This document shows, in pieces, positions 1 through 7,785 of a stretch of DNA of 54,233 bases (position 1 is the stretch's first letter; each line of letters starts with the position of its first letter). The stretch spans positions 1 through 54,233 of the forward strand of contig CACXYM010000002.1 of NCBI GenBank assembly GCA_902771935.1, given 5' to 3'. Origin of the DNA: an uncultured Bacteroidales bacterium. Its GTDB lineage: Bacteria > Bacteroidota > Bacteroidia > Bacteroidales > Paludibacteraceae. The notes beneath the pieces were generated by a model. That model was not told the DNA's origin. It saw nothing but the letters and a program-made list of their open reading frames with translations, and made no database searches. A program made the position numbers and the translations under genes.

Positions 1-595
1 GATGCTTTCGGCGTACTGCCTCCTGTTTCTATCCTTACTCCGGAACAAACCAAATACTACTTCCTGAGCGGATTTACAGCTAAATTGGCTGGTACAGAGC
101 GCGGTATCACAGAGCCAACTCCTACTTTCTCTGCTTGCTTCGGACAAGCTTTCTTGGAACTTCACCCAACTAAATATGCCGAGGAACTCGTTAAGAAAAT
201 GGAGAAATCCGGCGCGAAAGCTTACCTCGTTAACACAGGTTGGAATGGTACAGGAAAACGTATCTCTATCCGCGACACACGTGGTATCATCGACGCTATC
301 CTCGATGGCTCAATCCTCAAAGCTGAGACAAAAACCATCCCATACTTCAATTTCGAAGTTCCAACTGCTCTGCCGGGCGTAGATCCTAACATCCTTGACC
401 CACGCGACACTTACGCTAATGCCGCTGAATGGGAAGAGAAAGCAAAAGACCTCGCTGGACGTTTCATCAAGAACTTCGCTAAATACGAAGGAAATGCCGC
501 TGGTAAAGCACTCGTAGCTGCCAGAAGTAAAAGCGGAAGCTCCGAAAGAGGAGAAGAAAGTTTGTTGGTTCAAACGTTTGTTTGGCTGCAAATAA
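1..595 (+). CDS. pckA: Phosphoenolpyruvate carboxykinase (ATP), C-terminal part, probable frameshift near the end
   Basis: Catalyses oxaloacetate + ATP to phosphoenolpyruvate + CO2 + ADP, in the cytosol; in Bacteroidales it mainly runs toward oxaloacetate. The window opens inside the gene. Frame 1 reads the typical C-terminal half, with [17 protein letters not shown] and the end [20 protein letters not shown]. After codon 517-519 frame 1 runs through the terminator hairpin, which is not credible. Frame 2, from 521, reads [13 protein letters not shown] and then [10 protein letters not shown] and stops at 593-595, just before the terminator. I therefore take 1-595 as one gene with a net +1 shift around 520. 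Relatives usually end near ALVAAGP, so loss of 5 bases between two CC pairs would explain it. It could be a real mutation or an assembly error. Family assignment is sure; the state of the C-terminus is not. Confidence 0.9.
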
Positions 596-622
596 GCTTG
601 GCACCTAATGGAAAACTTAAAG

Positions 623-653
623 AGAGGAACTCGTTCGGGTTCCTCTTTTTTTT
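623..653 (+). terminator. Rho-independent terminator of pckA
   Basis: The 8-bp perfect stem AGAGGAAC / GTTCCTCT (623-630 and 639-646) with an 8-base loop is followed by a run of T. It lies 28 bases after the frame-2 stop of pckA, which supports that stop as the true end. Confidence 0.9.
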
Positions 654-690
654 GCTTAAAATATAAGTAGGATATGCTTAGGAACAGCTT

Positions 691-745
691 AATCACCCTT
701 TAATAACCTTATAATCACCTTTTAATAACCCTTTAATCACCTTAT
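691..745. repeat. Five tandem copies of an 11-bp unit
   Basis: Units of 11 bases of the form AATMACCYTWT (minus strand AWARGGTKATT) follow each other exactly five times. The same unit occurs five times in the opposite orientation at 17117-17171. It lies between the pckA terminator and the purine-rich tract and overlaps no gene. Confidence 0.85.
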
Positions 746-771
746 GTTAGCGGGTGTTTTGCTGCAGAGGA

Positions 772-1389
772 TGAGTGAGTGAGTGAGTGAGAGAGAGAGT
801 GAGGGAGACAGACCGCTGATACGTGACGAGAGAAGAGAGAGGAACGTGGAGAAGATGCGAGAGATGGAGGGAGAGGAAGATAGTGAGGGAATGAGAGAGT
901 GAGGGAATGAGGGAGTGAGGGAATGAAGGAATGAGAGAGTGAGAGAATGAGGGAAGGAAGGAATGAGAGAGTGAGAGAATGAGAGAGTGAGAGAGACAGA
1001 CAGCTGATACGTGACGAGAGAAGAGAGAGGAACGTGGAGAAAATACGAGAGATGGAGAGAGAGGAAGATAGTGACGTGGAGAAGATGCGAGAGATGGAGA
1101 GAGAGGAAGATAGTGAGGGAGTGAGAGAATGAGAGAGAGAGTGAGTGAGGGAGTGAAGGAGAGAGAGAGTAAGAGAGACAGACAGCTGATACGTGACGAG
1201 AGAAGAGAGAGGAACGTGGAGAAGATGCGAGAGATGGAGGGAGAGGAAGATAGTGAGGGAGTGAGAGAATGAGGGAATGAGAGAGTGAGTGAGAGAATGA
1301 GGGAGTGAGTGAGTGAGGGAGTGAGAGAGTGAGGGAGTGAGGGAATGAAGGAATGAGAGAGTGAGAGAGTGAGGGAGTGAGAGAAGGAG
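772..1389. repeat. Purine-rich low-complexity repeat tract with a higher-order unit of about 185 bp
   Basis: The plus strand is almost only G and A with scattered T, built of 4- and 8-base steps such as GAGTGAGA and GAATGAGG. A more complex block containing GCTGATACGTGACGAG and GGAACGTGGAGAAGATGCGA recurs at about 815, 1003 and 1185, that is every 182-188 bases; the middle copy has an extra internal duplication near 1074-1110. Two minus-strand frames stay open across it only because stop codons cannot form, so I do not call a protein. Apart from this tract and the 11-bp array, the 596-1504 gap holds only two terminators. Confidence 0.85.
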
Positions 1390-1392
1390 GAT

Positions 1393-1428
1393 GAAATAAA
1401 AAAGAGCTCGTCTCACGACGAACTCTTT
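1393..1428 (-). terminator. Rho-independent terminator of the response regulator gene
   Basis: On the minus strand AAAGAGTTCGTC - GTGA - GACGAGCTCTTT forms a 12-bp stem with one U-G pair, followed by six T. It lies about 75 bases after the response regulator stop, pointing toward the repeat tract. Confidence 0.85.
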
Positions 1429-1504
1429 CCCAAAAAACACTATTTATTAAATAACACAATTAAGAAAAAACACTAACTCTTTGTTAGCCTGTTATGAAAA
1501 AACT

Positions 1505-2224
1505 TTACTTTACTTTATTTTGCTCTTTGCAGTTTACTAATTTATATCCGCGTTTGTTGACAGCAACGATCTGCAAGTTGGTTGTATGCAGTATGTGTCT
1601 CAAGCGGTTGACGTAGACGCTGAGAGAACGTGAAGCGAAATAGGTATCCTCTCTCCAAAGCGTTCTTAAAATAAGATGGCGATCAACCAACTCTCCTTTG
1701 TTTCTACATAATAGGAGCAACAGGTCGCTTTCTCTTGCGGACAAGTGTTTTCCGTCAAAGGTTTGATGTTCGCCATCAAATATTTTTCCATCTAAGTCAA
1801 AGATCTTCTGTTCGTTGTTGTCATTTTGTCTGCATCTACGGAGGATCGCTTCCATTTTGCAGATGAGGATTTCGACAGCAAAAGGTTTGTCCATGTACGC
1901 GTCTGCGCCGAGTCGATATGCTTTGATGATTTCACTTTGGGGCATATGTTCGCCCAAGATGATAATCGGCAATTTTTCTCCACTTTTGCGCAGGTTGTCA
2001 AGGAGCTCCAGTCCGTCAGTATCCGGCATTTTGGCGTCGATAAGCGCAATATCGATGATGCCGATTTTGATGTTTGCGAACGCTTCTTCCGCCTCTTGAG
2101 CCGTTGTAACATCATAGCCTTTGCTTTTTAGCAAGTCGGCGAGAACAGTCACCAACGTTGCGTCGTCGTCGCAAAGTAATATGTGTGTATTTAATTCGTT
2201 CACGTCAATAGGCGATGCGTGCAA
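1505..2224 (-). CDS. OmpR/PhoB-family response regulator (RprY-like)
   Basis: DNA-binding response regulator of a two-component system, 239 residues. The receiver domain spans about residues 12-130, with the acidic pocket DDD at 19-21, phospho-acceptor D63 (LIDAKMPD) and K113 (MDKPF). The winged-helix output domain follows (about 145-232; LSARESDLLLLLCRNKGELV, then VYVNRLRHIL). One oddity: the conserved Thr/Ser after the fourth strand, normally in PIIxLTA, is Gly91 here (PIIILGEH), which may change phosphorylation signalling. There is no histidine kinase next to it, so its partner is elsewhere. It is divergent from the asparaginase gene across 108 bases. A GTG at codon 8 is a possible alternative start. 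Confidence 0.88.
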   Translation of the reverse strand: MHASPIDVNELNTHILLCDDDATLVTVLADLLKSKGYDVTTAQEAEEAFANIKIGIIDIALIDAKMPDTDGLELLDNLRKSGEKLPIIILGEHMPQSEIIKAYRLGADAYMDKPFAVEILICKMEAILRRCRQNDNNEQKIFDLDGKIFDGEHQTFDGKHLSARESDLLLLLCRNKGELVDRHLILRTLWREDTYFASRSLSVYVNRLRHILHTTNLQIVAVNKRGYKLVNCKEQNKVK

Positions 2225-2292
2225 AAAATATTGTACAAAAATCGTGCCAAAAAGAGAAAAATCGTGAAAAAAAGATTATTTTTTATTATTTT

Positions 2293-2324
2293 TTTGTGTA
2301 TGTAAACATTTTTTTGTACTTTTG
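2293..2324 (+). promoter_or_regulatory. Bacteroidetes-type promoter of the asparaginase gene
   Basis: TTTG at 2293-2296, 20 bases, then TACTTTTG at 2317-2324 match the TTTG-N20-TAnnTTTG consensus. The start codon begins only 9 bases after the box, so the mRNA would be leaderless or nearly so. Confidence 0.75.
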
Positions 2325-2332
2325 CGAGGTTT

Positions 2333-3367
2333 ATGAGTAAAGTGTTAATTATCATAACAGGTGGTACAATCTGCATGGTTCAGAATAAGGAGACGGGTGC
2401 ACTTCATCCGGCGGTTTTGCGTTTGGCAGAAGATGTGATACCTGAGTTATCCTCATCAGAGATAGCAGTGGATTCGATGTCATTTGATCCTTTAATTGAT
2501 TCATCAGATGTTAATCCAGATAATTGGGCACGCATGGCACAGTCTGTGTATGACCATTATAACGATTACGATGGTTTTGTGATATTGCACGGAACGGATA
2601 CGATGTCTTATTCGGGTTCTGCGTTATCTTTTATGTTGCGCAACTTAGGCAAGCCTGTTGTATTCACGGGTAGTCAGTTGCCAATGGGTGTGATGCGTTC
2701 GGACGCGAAGGAAAATCTGCTGACAGCCATTGAGATAGCAGCCGCAAAGGATGATGATGGTGAGGCCATAGTTCCTGAAGTGACGATATATTTTGAGGAC
2801 CGTTTGTTCCGTGCGAACCGTACGACGAAGCGAAATGCTGAACATTTTTCGGCGTTTAACTCGTATAATTACCCCGCCCTCGCGAAAGCAGGTGTACATA
2901 TCACGTATCAACCGCACTTGATTCATTATTCCGACCCAGACAAGCCGTTGCGTTTGTGCGCCAAGACCGATTCTCACGTAGCGATATTGAAGCTTTTCCC
3001 GGGTATTACTCGCGCAGTTGTTCACTCTGTTCTTACGGCGAGGGGTCTTCGCGGCGTTGTGATAGAGACTTACGGGGCAGGCAATGCTCCATCTGTAAGC
3101 TGGCTTTACGACGAACTAAAATCGGCTGTGCAGAAAGGACTGATTATTGTGAACAAGACCCAATGCAATACGGGTTCGGTAGAGATGGGTCTATATGAAA
3201 CCTCAATTAATCTGTTAAAGGCCGGTGTGCTGTCGGGCTATGATATCACCACCGAGGCATTACTGACCAAGATGATGTGCCTATTAGGCGAATACGGAGA
3301 TGATATAGAAAGAGTTAAGCAGCTCCTTCAGACGCCACTTTGCGGCGAACTAACTATAGATAATTGA
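2333..3367 (+). CDS. ansA: L-asparaginase, type I (cytoplasmic)
   Basis: Hydrolyses L-asparagine to aspartate and ammonia. The 344 residues match the usual type I length and there is no signal peptide, which points to the cytosolic form. The first catalytic threonine is T9 in TGGTI (9-13); the second motif HGTDTM spans 86-91, with T88-D89; the lysine of the triad is likely K166 in RANRTTKRN. The C-terminal domain (about 215-340) carries the family pattern around VIETYGAGNAP. It starts a plus-strand run with pepD 12 bases downstream, consistent with amino-acid and peptide catabolism. Confidence 0.93.
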   Translation: MSKVLIIITGGTICMVQNKETGALHPAVLRLAEDVIPELSSSEIAVDSMSFDPLIDSSDVNPDNWARMAQSVYDHYNDYDGFVILHGTDTMSYSGSALSFMLRNLGKPVVFTGSQLPMGVMRSDAKENLLTAIEIAAAKDDDGEAIVPEVTIYFEDRLFRANRTTKRNAEHFSAFNSYNYPALAKAGVHITYQPHLIHYSDPDKPLRLCAKTDSHVAILKLFPGITRAVVHSVLTARGLRGVVIETYGAGNAPSVSWLYDELKSAVQKGLIIVNKTQCNTGSVEMGLYETSINLLKAGVLSGYDITTEALLTKMMCLLGEYGDDIERVKQLLQTPLCGELTIDN

Positions 3368-3379
3368 TATTTAACGCAT

Positions 3380-4825
3380 ATGAAGAATTTAGAGCCTAAA
3401 GGTGTGTGGGAGAATTTCTACAGCCTTACACAAATTCCCCGTCCATCGGGTAAGAAAGAAGCTATTTCGGCGTTTTTGGCCAATTACGGCCGCAGCCTTG
3501 GTTTAGAGACAATCGTTGATCAAATAGGCAATGTGATTATCCGTAAGCCTGCTTATCCGGGCTATGAGAATCATCCCGGTGTGATTTTGCAAGGCCACAT
3601 GGACATGGTGCCTCAGAAGAATTCGGATGTTGTGTTTGATTTTGAGAAAGACCCTATACGCGCGTACGTGGAAAATAATAAGGAGTGGGTTACAGCAGAC
3701 GGCACAACGCTTGGCGCAGATAACGGTATCGGCGTTGCTACAGCTTTGGCTATTCTCGCAGATAAGAACGTGGTCCATCCACCATTGGAAGCATTCTTCA
3801 CGGTAGATGAGGAGACCGGCATGTATGGTGCATTTGACCTGAAAGGCGGTATGCTTCAAGGCAAATATCTGCTTAATCTTGACTCCGAGACAGAAGGAGA
3901 ATTGTATGTCGGCTGTGCCGGTGGTATAGATATTGAGGCTAACTTTGACTTTGAACCGGTTGATGTAGAAGAGGGCGATATTGCTTTGAAGATTAGTGTG
4001 ACAGGCTGTAAAGGTGGTCACTCAGGTTGCGATATTCATCTGCAACGTGCCAACGCGATTAAGTTGCTGTTCCGTTTCCTCAAAGATGCTGTGGCTAACT
4101 ACGAAGCACGTTTAGCATGTGTAGAAGGCGGCAGTTTGCGCAATTCCATTCCGCGTGAAGCATCGGCAATCGTTACCATTCCTGCGGAAGGGAAGGATGA
4201 ATTCCTTTCTTTAGTAGATGAATGGGAAGACCTGTTTATCAAAGAATACGATGGTGTTGAGGATAATTTGCATCTTTGCGCAGAAGAAGTGGTTTGCCCG
4301 AAAACGGAAATGCCGGAGGATGTACAAGACTTCCTCATTCACGCTATTACAATCTGCCCGCATGGCGTATATCGAATGATTCCAGAGATGCCCGATATCG
4401 TTGAGACAAGCAATAACCTCGCGATTATCACGACAGAAGGCAACAAAGTGTCTGTATTCAACCTGACTCGTTCAAGCGTTGAAAGTCGAAAGGAAGAACT
4501 TCAGCAGATTATTCACTCAGCATTTGCTCTTGCCGGTGCAGAAGTGAAGTGCTATGGCTCTTATCCGGGCTGGAAACCAAATTTCAAGAGCCAACTGCTT
4601 GCTACGATGAAAGAAGTGTACAAGCGCGAATTTGGCAATGAGCCACGTGTGGTGACTATTCATGCCGGCTTAGAGTGCGGAATTATCGGACGTAATTATC
4701 CTGGAATGGAAATGATTTCGTTCGGTCCGACGATTGAGCACCCGCATTCACCAGACGAGCGCGTCAATATCGCTACTGTACAGAAGCTGTACAACTACGT
4801 CATTGCGATACTCAAAACTCTATAA
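3380..4825 (+). CDS. pepD: Aminoacyl-histidine dipeptidase (peptidase family M20C)
   Basis: Zinc dipeptidase that cleaves Xaa-His and other dipeptides in the cytosol. At 481 residues it has the normal family length. Metal and catalytic residues are visible: H73 and D75 in GHMDMVPQ, D114 in LGADNGIG, E144-E145 in DEETG, and a late histidine in IEHPHSPDERV. The lid domain (about 205-385) contains the CKGGHSGCDIH stretch. It follows the asparaginase gene by 12 bases and precedes a small outer-membrane protein gene by 3, so these probably share a transcript. Confidence 0.93.
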   Translation: MKNLEPKGVWENFYSLTQIPRPSGKKEAISAFLANYGRSLGLETIVDQIGNVIIRKPAYPGYENHPGVILQGHMDMVPQKNSDVVFDFEKDPIRAYVENNKEWVTADGTTLGADNGIGVATALAILADKNVVHPPLEAFFTVDEETGMYGAFDLKGGMLQGKYLLNLDSETEGELYVGCAGGIDIEANFDFEPVDVEEGDIALKISVTGCKGGHSGCDIHLQRANAIKLLFRFLKDAVANYEARLACVEGGSLRNSIPREASAIVTIPAEGKDEFLSLVDEWEDLFIKEYDGVEDNLHLCAEEVVCPKTEMPEDVQDFLIHAITICPHGVYRMIPEMPDIVETSNNLAIITTEGNKVSVFNLTRSSVESRKEELQQIIHSAFALAGAEVKCYGSYPGWKPNFKSQLLATMKEVYKREFGNEPRVVTIHAGLECGIIGRNYPGMEMISFGPTIEHPHSPDERVNIATVQKLYNYVIAILKTL

Positions 4826-4828
4826 TTT

Positions 4829-5566
4829 ATGAATAAACGACTTGCGTTAATCATTCTTCTCTTCTGTTCCGTTTTTGCCTGCCAAGCGGCAGTTGTCACT
4901 CTCAAGTCCGGTAAGAAGATTGTTGGTGAAGTGCTTATCAACAATGCCGATGTGGTTATTGTGCGCGATAACGATGGTGCACGTTTCCAGTATCCAGCTG
5001 CAGATGTTGTTTCTGTAGTTGACGAAGAAGTGAAGGAGACGGAAGAAGCCAATCCTGAACAGGAAGAGAAAAAGACGCAAGGCGGCAAGAAAGTCACATT
5101 TCTATTAGATGCAGGTGGCGGTGGTGCTTTTATACCTAATGAGGCGAATGGCGGATTTTATGGTGGCGAGTTGTTAATAGGTTCGCGCTATATCGGCCAA
5201 AAGTCGATTTTCCTTGGCGGCGGTTTGAATGTAGCATGTATGTTTATGCCCAATGCCACCTACGTTTTCCTACCCTTGCAAGTGGCTGTGAAGGTTCCTT
5301 TTATTGAAGGCAAACATACTCCTTACGCGGGCGCTAATATCGGTTATGGCTTTGGTGTCAAGAACTGCGTAGGCGGTCTTTACACGAGTGCCGAAGTAGG
5401 TTATCGCTACGCTTTTAGCTCACGCTCCTCGATGTATGCGGCATTGCGTGCGCAGTTCCAGCAAGCCACCGTTACAGGCACAACCACTATAGACGAAACG
5501 AACTTTAATTACCATTCCGGGCGCAATTTCATTACCTTCGGCTTACAAATCGGCATATCATTCTAA
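4829..5566 (+). CDS. Probable small outer-membrane beta-barrel protein with N-terminal periplasmic segment
   Basis: Function unknown. A signal peptide (about 1-20, ending CQA) is followed by a short domain VVTLKSGKKIVGEVLINNADVV that resembles SH3-like repeats of Bacteroidetes exported proteins, then an acidic Glu/Lys linker (about 65-90). Residues 92-245 alternate polar and hydrophobic positions with many Gly and aromatic residues and end in Phe (IGISF), as in outer-membrane barrels. The stop codon shares one base with the start of the next gene (TAATG), so the two are translationally coupled. Confidence 0.65.
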   Translation: MNKRLALIILLFCSVFACQAAVVTLKSGKKIVGEVLINNADVVIVRDNDGARFQYPAADVVSVVDEEVKETEEANPEQEEKKTQGGKKVTFLLDAGGGGAFIPNEANGGFYGGELLIGSRYIGQKSIFLGGGLNVACMFMPNATYVFLPLQVAVKVPFIEGKHTPYAGANIGYGFGVKNCVGGLYTSAEVGYRYAFSSRSSMYAALRAQFQQATVTGTTTIDETNFNYHSGRNFITFGLQIGISF

Positions 5567-5772
5567 TGGCTACTCAATCATCCAATAAGAAGTTCGCAAA
5601 ACAACAGCGCACACATCGCGTGAGTATAATGCTCAATGATAGCGAAATGCGTGCGCTGAACCGTTTTTGTGATAATTATACCGTCAAGAATCGTAGCCGA
5701 CTTATTCGCGAGACGCTAATGCGCAGCATCCTTAAACGGTTCGACTTGGATAATCCTACCCTATTTGATTAG
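5566..5772 (+). CDS. Small ribbon-helix-helix-like protein
   Basis: A protein of 68 residues. RVSIMLNDSEMRALNRFCDNY followed by NRSRLIRETLMRSIL has the strand-helix-helix pattern of CopG/Arc DNA-binding proteins, with a basic N-terminal arm and an acidic tail ending PTLFD. Similar short proteins are conserved in Bacteroidales, without a known target as far as I recall. Its start overlaps the stop of the barrel gene. It ends only 3 bases from the end of the convergent M13 peptidase gene, and no terminator is visible between them. Confidence 0.7.
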   Translation: MATQSSNKKFAKQQRTHRVSIMLNDSEMRALNRFCDNYTVKNRSRLIRETLMRSILKRFDLDNPTLFD

Positions 5773-5775
5773 TTT

Positions 5776-7773
5776 TTACCAGATAGATACTCGTTTATCT
5801 TCGGGCACATAAAGCGGGCTTGTTTCGGTCACGTCCCATGCTTCGTACCATGCACCAATTTGTGGCAGTGCTCCATTCACGCGCCATCTGCCTAGTGAGT
5901 GCGGGTCAGATTTTGTGCGCTTGAGTATTTCCTCCGGGCGGATATTGGCAGCCCAAACATTCGCATAAGCCAAGAAGAAACGTTGTGCAGGAGTAAATTC
6001 ACTTTCGGTAGTAGGTTGCGGCAGTTTGCGGAAAGCATTGTATGAAATCTGTAATCCACCATGGTCTGCGATGTTTTCCCCCAATGTAAAAGCTCCATTG
6101 GCATGCACGCCAGGAGCTACTTCAATCTTATTGAAGGCCTCTTCCATCACTTTAGTGCGAGCATCAAAATTGGCTTTGTCTTCTGCGGTCCACCAGTTAT
6201 TAAGATTTCCTTCTTTATCAAACTGGCATCCTTGGTCATCAAAACCATGCGTCATCTCGTGGCCGATAACCACACCTATAGCGCCGTAGTTAAAGGCATC
6301 GTCGGCTGACATATCAAAGAACGGATATTGAAGAATACCTGCCGGGAAACAAATCTCGTTACTAGATGGATTATAGTAAGCGTTAACCGTTTGCGGGAAC
6401 ATATACCACTTTGCTTTGTCCACAGGCTTATCCAAATAGCTGAGACTATATTCTTGCTCGAATTTGGCAGCACGTTGAACGTTCTCATAGTACGATAGTT
6501 TCGGGTCAATATTGAGTGCGGAATAATCACGCCACTTGTCCGGATAACCAATCTTGATAGTCATGGACATGAGCTTATCAATAGCCTTGGCTTTGGTCTC
6601 CTCTGACATCCATGTCAAGTTCTCAATTCGATCTTTGAACGATGCCTGCAGGTTATGCACAAGTTTGAGCATGCGTTCTTTATTTTGTTTTGGGAAATAC
6701 TTCTTGACATACATTTGTCCAACAGCTTCGCCAAGTGTACCTTCCACCATGCCAACAGCACGTTTCCACAATGGCCGCGGCTCTTCACTGCCACTCAGCA
6801 CACGACCGTAGAAATCAAAGTTAGCCATATAAATTTCGTCGGAAAGGAAACCTGCAGCGCCGTCAATGGCTTGCCATAAGAAGAGCGTTTTGATGTCTTC
6901 AAGTGGTTCGTCAGCCAATAACTTGCCACACTCTTTAAGGTGTTCGATCTGCCCTACGCTGAGACTGTCGGTGTGAATATTCATAGCGCCAAGGAAAGTG
7001 TTCCAATTGATTTCCGGCACAAGTTCCTGCAGATCTTCAATAGACATCTTGTTATAGTTGCGAATCGGATCACGCAGTTCCACATTGTTCAAAGCAGCCT
7101 TGGCGAGACGCGTTTCAAGACGCAAAACAGTCTGTGCGCGCTGGTCGCCATCTTCATAGCCGAACAGCCCGAACATACGAGCAATATGCTTCACGTATGC
7201 TTCACGAATAGCTTTGGTATGTTCGTCCTCATCAAAGTAGTACTCTTTTTCGCCCAGCGCATAACCGGCTTGAGCCTCGTTGAGGATATTCATGGTGGAG
7301 TTACATGCATCAGCCTCCACATACATAGCAAATAGGCCATATTCCATCGAACTACCAAGTTTCTCACTCAGTTCGTCGCGAGCTGATATACTTTCAATGT
7401 CGTTGAGTGTCTTGCGCAGCGGCTCTACACCTTCGGCATTACGACGTGCAGTGTCTAAAGCAAGATTATAAATGTCACCTATTTTCTGCTCCACTGTACC
7501 CTGCTTATGTTGTGTAGCCGCAATATCGGTAATGAGTCCGTTCACTTGCTCGAGGTTGCGTAACCCGAGTTCATCAAATGTGCCGAAACGGCTGTACTCA
7601 GCTGTAAGCGGATGAGATGCCATCCAACCGCCGCAAGCATATTGATAGAAATCATTTTGCGGAATAGCTGTCGTGTCTAAGTTCTCGGTCTTAATACCGG
7701 TTGTAAGAGGTTTGTTGCATGAAACCATAGTCATCGTAATCAATGCAATTGTAAAAAAATAATGTTTTATCAT
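5776..7773 (-). CDS. pepO: M13 (neprilysin/PepO) family zinc endopeptidase, lipoprotein
   Basis: Secreted metallopeptidase that cuts oligopeptides. The N-terminus has a lipoprotein signal with lipobox MVSC and Cys19, so it is membrane anchored. The M13 N-terminal domain covers about 35-420. The catalytic domain has VIGHEMTHGF with H505, E506 and H509, and the third zinc ligand E566 in ENIADHGG. The end CRVW/CxVW of many family members is replaced by RVSIW. Length 665 is normal. It is the last gene of the long minus-strand series that begins with potA, 12 bases after the barrel gene, which suggests a link between peptide breakdown and uptake, though the substrate is unknown. Confidence 0.92.
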   Translation of the reverse strand: MIKHYFFTIALITMTMVSCNKPLTTGIKTENLDTTAIPQNDFYQYACGGWMASHPLTAEYSRFGTFDELGLRNLEQVNGLITDIAATQHKQGTVEQKIGDIYNLALDTARRNAEGVEPLRKTLNDIESISARDELSEKLGSSMEYGLFAMYVEADACNSTMNILNEAQAGYALGEKEYYFDEDEHTKAIREAYVKHIARMFGLFGYEDGDQRAQTVLRLETRLAKAALNNVELRDPIRNYNKMSIEDLQELVPEINWNTFLGAMNIHTDSLSVGQIEHLKECGKLLADEPLEDIKTLFLWQAIDGAAGFLSDEIYMANFDFYGRVLSGSEEPRPLWKRAVGMVEGTLGEAVGQMYVKKYFPKQNKERMLKLVHNLQASFKDRIENLTWMSEETKAKAIDKLMSMTIKIGYPDKWRDYSALNIDPKLSYYENVQRAAKFEQEYSLSYLDKPVDKAKWYMFPQTVNAYYNPSSNEICFPAGILQYPFFDMSADDAFNYGAIGVVIGHEMTHGFDDQGCQFDKEGNLNNWWTAEDKANFDARTKVMEEAFNKIEVAPGVHANGAFTLGENIADHGGLQISYNAFRKLPQPTTESEFTPAQRFFLAYANVWAANIRPEEILKRTKSDPHSLGRWRVNGALPQIGAWYEAWDVTETSPLYVPEDKRVSIW

Positions 7774-7785
7774 ATACTATATCAA

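Noticed and set aside
310-696. Antisense open frame opposite pckA
   Set aside because: It is the shadow of a conserved gene and contains the pckA terminator.
691-1389. CRISPR array
   Set aside because: Repeats are adjacent without unique spacers, unit sizes are 11 or 4-8 bases, and no cas gene is present.
737-1459. Long minus-strand open frames (two frames) of Ser/His/Leu/Pro repeats
   Set aside because: Two overlapping frames are open at once only because the purine-rich tract cannot form stop codons on that strand; no start signal, no domain, and the frames run through the terminator.
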